64,000 bases of DNA from Nocardia sp. NRRL S-836 (GTDB taxonomy: Bacteria; Actinomycetota; Actinomycetes; Mycobacteriales; Pseudonocardiaceae). The DNA lies in the NCBI RefSeq assembly GCF_001279525.1, contig NZ_LGDY01000122.1, positions 1 through 64,000 of the forward strand. Reading direction: 5' to 3'. Shown piece by piece: positions 63,903-64,000 of this stretch (the first letter of the stretch is position 1; each line of letters opens with the position of its first letter). The translations under genes were made by a program, and so were the position numbers. Below the pieces are notes generated by a model. It was not told where the DNA came from and searched no databases. It was given only the letters and a program-made list of their open reading frames with translations.

Positions 63903-64000
63903 ATGAGCGCCTTGTTCGACTTGCCCTCAAGTCCCCCCGTCTCCCGCGCGGGCCACCTGCTCGACGACCTGAACCCCGCGCAGCGCCGTGCCGTGGAGCA
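63903..64000 (+). CDS. pcrA: ATP-dependent DNA helicase PcrA/UvrD (3' partial)
   Basis: ATG 63903 opens MSALFDLPSSPP, then HLLDDLNPAQRRAVE, the Q-motif of UvrD/PcrA superfamily 1 helicases, before the window ends. Only 32 residues are visible. In M. tuberculosis uvrD1 (Rv0949) is likewise divergent from chorismate mutase (Rv0948c), which supports the call. UvrD1/PcrA works in nucleotide excision repair and replication-fork processing. The 139-bp gap to the leader peptide start at 63763 must hold both divergent promoters. Confidence 0.9.
   Translation, partial: MSALFDLPSSPPVSRAGHLLDDLNPAQRRAVE

Overview
The window is very GC-rich, with GTG and TTG starts, many 4-bp stop/start overlaps, an actinobacterial CIRCE-controlled groES-groEL1 pair with a His-rich GroEL1 tail, WhiB-, BldM- and SsgA-type developmental proteins and WXG100 secretion genes. 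This points to a filamentous, sporulating actinomycete, most likely of the Pseudonocardiales (Lentzea, Saccharothrix or Actinosynnema-like). From the ribosomal protein genes to guaA, gene order closely follows the Mycobacterium tuberculosis block Rv3446c-Rv3396c, and the right edge follows Rv0948c-Rv0949.

Layout. 1-4.6 kb: two AfsR/SARP-family regulators with NB-ARC and TPR domains, the first cut by the window edge and the second broken by a one-base frameshift. 4.6-5.0 kb: gene-free control region with 11-bp-phased GCTCAC repeats. 5.0-8.0 kb: type VII secretion (ESX-4-like) accessory genes: an Hsp70-like membrane protein, a small helical protein and two WXG100 proteins. 8.3-10.8 kb: rplM-rpsI and glmM. 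10.8-14.7 kb: a second WXG100/effector cluster around a 900-residue candidate type VII substrate. 14.7-26.1 kb: housekeeping genes (glmS, nnr, alr, tsaE, tsaB, rimI, tsaD) with two alpha/beta hydrolases, a small secreted protein and a PhoD-type phosphatase. 26.2-33.1 kb: stress and development: groES, groEL1, a WhiD/WhiB3-type regulator, a MerR-B12 regulator with the CarH light-sensing motif, a frameshifted bldM, sigD and its anti-sigma factor rsdA. 33.2-34.3 kb: about 1.1 kb without genes but full of repeats, including a nested hairpin element. 34.3-46.8 kb: purine branch (guaB, guaB3, guaA) interleaved with choD and oxidative enzymes. 46.8-50.8 kb: a PspC/LiaF-type envelope-stress module. 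50.8-61.8 kb: three membrane Ser/Thr kinases, single-pass membrane proteins, a Phd/RelE-like toxin-antitoxin pair, an SsgA-like protein and a LysR/EamA pair. 61.9-64.0 kb: a small membrane protein, a deacetylase-like enzyme, chorismate mutase with an unannotated Phe-rich leader peptide, and the start of pcrA/uvrD.

How it fits together. GlmM, GlmS and Alr feed peptidoglycan precursor synthesis. TsaB, TsaD and TsaE make t6A in tRNA. GuaB and GuaA make GMP. SigD/RsdA, BldM, WhiD-type and SsgA-like proteins suggest developmental control, and the PspC system and kinases suggest surface sensing. The observations that most merit follow-up are the SARP-type operator arrays beside the type VII genes, the Phe-rich leader upstream of chorismate mutase, the CarH-type light-sensor motif, the two +1 G frameshifts in regulators, the nested hairpin repeat, and the kinase-gene fragment next to the toxin-antitoxin pair. 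No tRNA, rRNA, CRISPR array or insertion sequence was recognised.
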